From DSWT01 sp035415725 (GTDB lineage Bacteria > Chloroflexota > Anaerolineae > B4-G1 > SLSP01), in NCBI GenBank assembly GCA_035415725.1, contig DAOOGN010000047.1, forward strand, positions 1 to 31,847: a DNA stretch of 31,847 bases, read 5' to 3'. The translations under genes and the position numbers were made by a program. Positions 27,623-31,847 of the stretch are shown piece after piece. Numbering within the stretch: position 1 is the stretch's first letter; each line of letters begins with the position of its first letter. The notes beneath the pieces are model-generated. The model was not told where the DNA came from. It did not search any database and saw only the letters and a list, made by a program, of their open reading frames with translations.

Positions 27623-28027
27623 GTGAAAGAAGATATTAAAGTGTTGCTCGTCGATGATGAAAAACTGGTCCTGCGGAGCATGGAGAAATCGTTGTGGCGG
27701 GCCGGGTTTGGCGTGGAATCTGCCGGAAACGCCGCCGATGCGCTGACCCTGTTCGCGGAGACAATGGGCGGCGCTGCGCCCTTTGACATTGCGATTCTGG
27801 ATTTGAATATGCCGAATTTCGAGGGGCAGGTTGACCCCAACGCGGGGTTGAAACTTTTGAGCCGGTTGTTGGCTATGCAGCCGGGCTTTCCGGTGATCGT
27901 CCTCACGGCCTTTGACGAGGTGGAGCGGGCTAAAGAGGCGGTCAGGCACGGCGCGCGGGCCTATTTTGTCAAAGGACGTGAGACAGATTTGATCGCGCTT
28001 GTCGATAGTATCGTCAATGCAGCTTAG
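27623..28027 (+). CDS. Single-domain response regulator
   Basis: A 134-aa CheY-like receiver lying between two kinases, a likely phosphotransfer partner of one or both. The acidic pair is in LLVDDEK, the phosphoacceptor is D60 in AILDLNMP, the Thr is in VLTAF and the Lys is K117 in YFVKGRE, so the pocket is complete. About nine extra residues after the phosphoacceptor (FEGQVDPNAG) lengthen the beta3-alpha3 loop. The start used is GTG 27623, with AAGGAA upstream; GTG 27602 is in frame. There is no output domain. The kinase gene follows after 16 nt. Confidence 0.86.
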   Translation: MKEDIKVLLVDDEKLVLRSMEKSLWRAGFGVESAGNAADALTLFAETMGGAAPFDIAILDLNMPNFEGQVDPNAGLKLLSRLLAMQPGFPVIVLTAFDEVERAKEAVRHGARAYFVKGRETDLIALVDSIVNAA

Positions 28028-28043
28028 AGTCGAGGAGTCAGGG

Positions 28044-30179
28044 ATGGAAAAATCAACGTTAGCCGAACGTCGTGCGGCTTTACTTCATGCCGGAGCGCAG
28101 GTCAGCCGGAATATCACCTCCATTTTGGATGCGGATGTATTGTTAGCCCGGACGGTGGACATCATTTGTGAGACTTTCGGGTTTTACTATGCCGGCGTCT
28201 TTTTGCTGGATGAGACGGGAGAGTGGGCCGTCTTGCGGGCCGGGCGTGGCGAAGCCGGTGCGGCGATGCTGAGCGAGGGACATAAGCTCAAGGTAGGCGG
28301 CCTGTCGATGATCGGCGCGGCGACGGGACGCAACAAAGCTATGATCGCGTTGGATGTGGGGGACGAGCCGGTGCGCTTCAAAAACCCGCACCTGCCATTG
28401 ACCCGTTCGGAGATGGCTTTACCGTTGGCGGTGGGGGGAAAAGTCATCGGCGCGCTGACCGTGCAAAGCGTCGAGGAGGCCGCTTTCTCCGAGGACGACA
28501 TCACGGCGTTACAAGCTATGGCCGATCAGTTGGCGGTAGCGATCCACAACGCCCACTTGTATACGGAGAACTCGCGGTTGTTGATGCAGGCGACACGCCA
28601 CGCGCGCTTGTTGATGGCTGCCGCCGAGGTAAGCAAGGGCGTGACCTCGATCCTGGATCTGGATGAACTGCTGCATCGGACGGTGGACATCATCTGTGAT
28701 ACGTATGGCTTCTATTATGCCGGCGTCTTCCTGCTCGACGCCACGGGTACGTGGGCCATCCTGCGCGCCGGGCGCGGGGAAGCCGGCGCAGCGATGGTAG
28801 CCGCCGGGCACAAACTCCAGGTGGGCGGGCTTTCGATGATCGGAGCGGCCATCGCCGAACGCCAGGCGCATATTGCGCTGGATGTGGGGGAAGAAGCCGT
28901 TTTCTTCCGCAACCCCTATCTGCCGTTGACGCGCTCTGAAATGGCCTTACCGCTGGTCGTGGGCGATAAAGTGATCGGTGCCGTGACGGTGCAAAGCGTC
29001 GAAGCGGCAGCTTTCAGCGCCGAAGACATCAGCTCCTTGCAGGCCATGGCCGATCAACTGGCGATTGCTTTGGACAATGCGTATTTGCTCCGCGAATTGG
29101 AAGCGGCACACGCCGAACTGGTGCGCACCAAAACCTTCGAGGCCATTGCCACGGCGACTACCGAGGCGATTCATTGGATCGGGAACAAGGCGTTGCCGAT
29201 CACCGTCAGCGTGCAGCGATTGCGTGAAGATTTGTCCGCTTTGTCCGGCGTGGCGCCTGAGAGGGTCGATTCGATGCGCGAAGATTTGGCGCTGATCGAG
29301 AGCAGTGCGCGGCTGATCATACGGGTGAAGGAGCAGCTCATCGGACCGGCCCGTGAATATCGACCGGCGCCGGCCATGATCGAGGATGTGCTGAAGGATA
29401 CGGTGCGGATGATGGATATTCCCGCCGCGATGATTGACTACGCCATCACGCCTGATGTGCCGTTGGGGATCGTCGACACGACGCAGTTGGGGCGGGCCTT
29501 TCGGTACGTTCTGCAGAATGCGCTGGAGGCGACAGAGAACGTCGCCGTGCCGCACCTCCATGTAGAAATTGCTCCCACCGCAGAAGGGGGCATCCGTTAC
29601 GTGGCGACGCGCCTGAGCAATAACGGCCCCTCCATCCCCGAGGCAGATATGCCAAAGATATGGGCGTCTTTTTACACCACCAAGGACGCGGAGCATCCCG
29701 GCCTGGGACTGCCGGCTTGTGTGCAAATTATCAAGCAGATCGATGGTCAGCTCACGGCCCGCAATCTTCCGGAGGGAGGCGTGGTATTTGAATTGCTCGT
29801 CCCTGCCTTTGTCGAACGGGAGACCGAAAGCACTGTCAGCCTGCCGGCGGGGAAGCGCTTTTTGTTGGTGGACGACGACGACGTGTGGAGTCGCTTTGTC
29901 GAACGGGCGTTGGTCGAGGCGCACAACACCGTCTCCCGCAGGGGGGACGGCGAGATCGATTATGCCGCTTTTGACGCGATCATCGTGGATGGAGTTTTGG
30001 GGCAAGTCGATAGTACCGTGGTCTTGAATGACATTGCCAGGGCCGGAGCGGCGGAAAAAACACTGGTGGTGGCTTCCAGTGTGCGTGTCGAGCGTACACT
30101 GGATTGGATGCGTTTTGGGGTGCGTGACGTGCTGATTAAGCCTTACACGCGCGCTGCGTTGGTTGCAACACTCGGCTAA
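28044..30179 (+). CDS. Hybrid sensor kinase with two GAF domains, degenerate ATPase and C-terminal receiver
   Basis: A 711-aa soluble protein. ATG 28044 follows GAGGAG 6 nt upstream. Two tandem GAF domains (about 15-165 and 185-345) share long near-identical stretches, such as FYYAGVFLLD and GLSMIGAA. The DHp-like region has H377 in EAIHWIGNKA. The HATPase is degraded: the G1 motif reads SNNGPSIP where the upstream kinase has DNGGGIP, and G2 reads HPGLGLP where it has GGTGLGLP. The N box (YVLQNALEA) is kept. A receiver (about 595-711) has D649 in IIVDG and K699 in LIKPY. The protein may bind or hydrolyse ATP poorly and act as a phosphotransfer or regulatory partner of the first kinase. The linker before the His box is almost identical to that kinase at DNA level. 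Confidence 0.88.
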   Translation: MEKSTLAERRAALLHAGAQVSRNITSILDADVLLARTVDIICETFGFYYAGVFLLDETGEWAVLRAGRGEAGAAMLSEGHKLKVGGLSMIGAATGRNKAMIALDVGDEPVRFKNPHLPLTRSEMALPLAVGGKVIGALTVQSVEEAAFSEDDITALQAMADQLAVAIHNAHLYTENSRLLMQATRHARLLMAAAEVSKGVTSILDLDELLHRTVDIICDTYGFYYAGVFLLDATGTWAILRAGRGEAGAAMVAAGHKLQVGGLSMIGAAIAERQAHIALDVGEEAVFFRNPYLPLTRSEMALPLVVGDKVIGAVTVQSVEAAAFSAEDISSLQAMADQLAIALDNAYLLRELEAAHAELVRTKTFEAIATATTEAIHWIGNKALPITVSVQRLREDLSALSGVAPERVDSMREDLALIESSARLIIRVKEQLIGPAREYRPAPAMIEDVLKDTVRMMDIPAAMIDYAITPDVPLGIVDTTQLGRAFRYVLQNALEATENVAVPHLHVEIAPTAEGGIRYVATRLSNNGPSIPEADMPKIWASFYTTKDAEHPGLGLPACVQIIKQIDGQLTARNLPEGGVVFELLVPAFVERETESTVSLPAGKRFLLVDDDDVWSRFVERALVEAHNTVSRRGDGEIDYAAFDAIIVDGVLGQVDSTVVLNDIARAGAAEKTLVVASSVRVERTLDWMRFGVRDVLIKPYTRAALVATLG

Positions 30180-30282
30180 ACGGCGCGCTCGCCCTGCTTA
30201 GGGTCTGTAAAGAAACAATGTCACGCCCGCTCGTGCCCGCCCCCGCCTGTCCCCGCGGTGGCGATGACTCTCTCATCCCCCA

Positions 30283-30318
30283 GCCCTCTTCTCCGCCGCA
30301 AGCGGAGGAGAAGAGGGC
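30283..30318 (+). terminator. 12-bp perfect hairpin after the kinase operon
   Basis: GCCCTCTTCTCC (30283-30294) pairs with GGAGAAGAGGGC (30307-30318) around a 12-nt loop that can itself form TCCGC/GCGGA in another register. GAAAAAG follows rather than T residues. It lies about 100 nt after the kinase stop, in the gap between convergent genes. It may stop transcription, or be a repeat element of the host genome. Confidence 0.5.
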
Positions 30319-30404
30319 GAAAAAGCGGGGGTGTGGGCTTATAGAAACACGCCTATCTCGTCATCCAAGAGTGTCTGGCATACCAAAATCCGCGCTAACC
30401 CTGG

Positions 30405-30451
30405 TATAGGGAATAGGTTATTGCGCCAGGTTGACCGGCCTGAATAGATAC
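30405..30451 (+). repeat. Diverged internal copy of the 47-bp repeat
   Basis: Same length and orientation as 1-47, with 37 of 47 bases identical and no gaps. The ends (ATAGGGAATA and CCTGAATAGATAC) and the CAGG/CCTG stem are conserved, while the middle varies. TTTTT follows directly. It ends 13 nt from the 3' end of the adenosine deaminase gene. A short relic of the 9-nt element (AAATCCGCGCT) precedes it at about 30387. Confidence 0.8.
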
Positions 30452-30464
30452 TTTTTACGAATCC

Positions 30465-31571
30465 TTACAGCGCGTCGAATTCTTCTACGGCGCCGGGGTA
30501 GGAAACTAATTCCCGGCGCACCGTTTCTGTTAGCCAGGCGCGTTCCCCGGCAGGAATGAAGGCGGCTTCCACAGAATGGCGCAGCATGCGGTAAATTTGA
30601 CGCGGCTCTATGCCCATCCCGGCGACAGAAATCGCGTATTCGTCGCTGAGCGTCGTGTCGCTGATGCTGGGGTCATCGGTGTTGAGGGTGACGCGCAGAC
30701 GCAAGTTGTATAAGTCGAGCAGGGGATGCTGCGTGATGCTGTACACCGCGCCCGTTTGGAGATTGCTTGTGGGGCAGATTTCCAGGGCGATGCCTCTCTC
30801 GTAAAGCAGTTGCACCACGTTCGAATCCTCGATGGAGTGGATGCCGTGCCCGATTCTTTGCGCCCCCAGGTCATGGACAGCCGTATAGACGCTCTCCGGG
30901 CCGGCCCATTCTCCGGCATGGATGGTGATGTTCAACCCGGCTTCACGAGCACGTCGAAACGGCTCGATGAATAATTTCGCCGGAAAATTGACTTCATCAC
31001 CCACCAGATCTATGCCGCGAATCCATGGACCAAAATAGGCGATGCCCAGTTCCAGGATTTCGTTGGCTGCTTGCAGTGATTCTCCGCGTGGAATGGTGAG
31101 AATCAGGCAGGTCCGTGTGCCGGTGCTTGTCTGGGCCTGTTCGGTCGCCTCGATGACCCATTCGACGACGCTGTCCATGGAAAAACCCTGGACATTGGCG
31201 AGCGCCTGAGGATTAAAACGCAGTTCGAGATAGCGGATATTATCGTTGGCCGCATCGGTGATGGCCTCACGGACCACCCGTTGAACGGCTTCCTTTGAAG
31301 TGTAAAAGCGATGCAGGAAGCTGAATTTCTGCAAGAAGTTGAGATAATCGGGCGGCTCGTCGGTGACCTGGACATAAGGGCGGAGCTGCTCAATGTCATA
31401 ACTCGGCAGGTCGATGCCGTGTTCAAGAGCAATTTCCGCCAGCGTGTCCAATCGCAGTGAGCCTTCCAGATGCCGATGCAGGTCGATTTTGGGCAGACGA
31501 TGGGCCCATTCCCACAAGTCTTCTGTTTCGTAGGACAGCGCTAAATTTCTCAATTTGTATGTCTCTTGCAT
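30465..31571 (-). CDS. add: Adenosine deaminase
   Basis: A 368-aa cytosolic zinc enzyme of purine salvage that deaminates adenosine to inosine. Zinc ligands H32 and H34 are in KIDLHRHLEGSLR, with the substrate-binding Glu nearby. IHAGEW supplies the next His and the catalytic Glu, GHGIHS the active-site His, and NTDDPSIS the final Asp pair. The frame runs 25 codons further upstream to 31646, but those codons overlap the periodic repeat at 31608-31675. ATG 31571 is therefore chosen, with GGAGGG about 11 nt upstream on the minus strand. It is transcribed towards the kinase operon and stands alone. Specificity for adenosine over adenine or other analogues is inferred from the overall pattern. 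Confidence 0.92.
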   Translation of the reverse strand: MQETYKLRNLALSYETEDLWEWAHRLPKIDLHRHLEGSLRLDTLAEIALEHGIDLPSYDIEQLRPYVQVTDEPPDYLNFLQKFSFLHRFYTSKEAVQRVVREAITDAANDNIRYLELRFNPQALANVQGFSMDSVVEWVIEATEQAQTSTGTRTCLILTIPRGESLQAANEILELGIAYFGPWIRGIDLVGDEVNFPAKLFIEPFRRAREAGLNITIHAGEWAGPESVYTAVHDLGAQRIGHGIHSIEDSNVVQLLYERGIALEICPTSNLQTGAVYSITQHPLLDLYNLRLRVTLNTDDPSISDTTLSDEYAISVAGMGIEPRQIYRMLRHSVEAAFIPAGERAWLTETVRRELVSYPGAVEEFDAL

Positions 31572-31607
31572 GGGCTTGGACGCTCCCTCCGGCTCCGACG
31601 GCTTTTC

Positions 31608-31675
31608 ACCGCGGAGGTCGCTGAGAACGCAGAGAAAATATCGCAAAACTCAGCGCTCTTGGCGCACTCGGCGGT
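31608..31675. repeat. 9-nt periodic hairpin element, GAG type, upstream of add
   Basis: Left arm ACCGCGGAG, GTCGCTGAG, AACGCAGAG (31608-31634) and right arm CTCAGCGCT, CTTGGCGCA, CTCGGCGGT (31649-31675) are three 9-nt units each, facing each other across a 14-nt A-rich spacer. The right arm reversed reads ACCGCCGAG, TGCGCCAAG, AGCGCTGAG, so unit order is preserved. This is the clearest copy in the window and lies 36 nt upstream of the add start codon. Confidence 0.75.
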
Positions 31676-31798
31676 AAACTCTCTTTCTGTAGCGCAAACC
31701 GCATCACTACTACCAGTTGTCAGGTATTTATCCGTGATGAACCATCTCCAACGTCCTGTTTCCAACCTGGCAAGGGTGGTTGAATCGTTACCAAAAAC

Positions 31799-31845
31799 GT
31801 ATCTATTCAGGCTCGTAAACCTGACGAAGCCACTTATTCCCTATG
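31799..31845 (-). repeat. 47-bp terminal inverted repeat, right copy
   Basis: Exact reverse complement of bases 1-47. Two further bases lie to its right and an AAAAAC tract to its left (GTTTTT after the repeat when read in its own orientation). It lies about 230 nt upstream of add. Confidence 0.85.
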
Positions 31846-31847
31846 CC

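Overview
The window is GC-rich bacterial chromosomal DNA, most likely from an uncultured Chloroflexota (Anaerolineae-like) bacterium. The grounds are three secreted proteins ending in a Y-L-P-(L/M)-V-(hydrophobic)-(K/R) tail, an archaeal/eukaryotic-type prolyl-tRNA synthetase, Ig-like/PKD-decorated secreted peptidases and GAF-rich kinases. This is inference from family knowledge; no rRNA or tRNA gene is present to confirm it. I see no phage, plasmid, insertion sequence or CRISPR array. The two ends carry a perfect 47-bp inverted repeat, with a diverged third copy inside.

Layout. (1) 132-11798: three large secreted proteins in one direction, a multidomain adhesin/propeller protein, an M14 zinc carboxypeptidase and an S8 subtilisin-like protease, all with Ig-like C-terminal regions and the same terminal tail. 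(2) 11893-12273 minus: a small membrane-anchored protein, divergent from uvrA (12462-15365). (3) 15467-16792: a GH4 alpha-galactosidase-type glycosidase with its own promoter and an operator-like palindrome. (4) 16872-17945: a flavodoxin-like protein, a doubtful 40-aa ORF and a MazG-like pyrophosphohydrolase that appears to be leaderless. (5) 18157-19590: proS. (6) 19809-22171: a closely spaced trio (nuclease-like protein, metallo-beta-lactamase fold hydrolase, zinc-dependent phospholipase-C-like protein), then an AlkZ-related protein. (7) 23391-30179: a signalling region with a receiver protein, a STAS protein, an M20 amidohydrolase with a consensus promoter, and a histidine kinase - response regulator - hybrid kinase operon. 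(8) 30465-31571 minus: adenosine deaminase.

How the genes may work together. The first block looks like an extracellular protein-degrading set: an endopeptidase and a carboxypeptidase carrying the same surface-retention cassette as a non-enzymatic propeller protein. The last block looks like a multi-step phosphorelay or partner-switching cluster. Its two kinases share a nearly identical linker and an unusual I-H-W-x-G-N-K histidine box, and the second kinase has a degraded ATP pocket.

Intergenic DNA is rich in structure. Short elements with a 9-nt period, several forming hairpins, occur at seven or more gaps. A second dispersed hairpin element (core GCTGTGGCCGG) lies in three gaps. No gene-free gap exceeds 300 bases; the longest, 23106-23390 and 30180-30464, are largely filled with these repeats.
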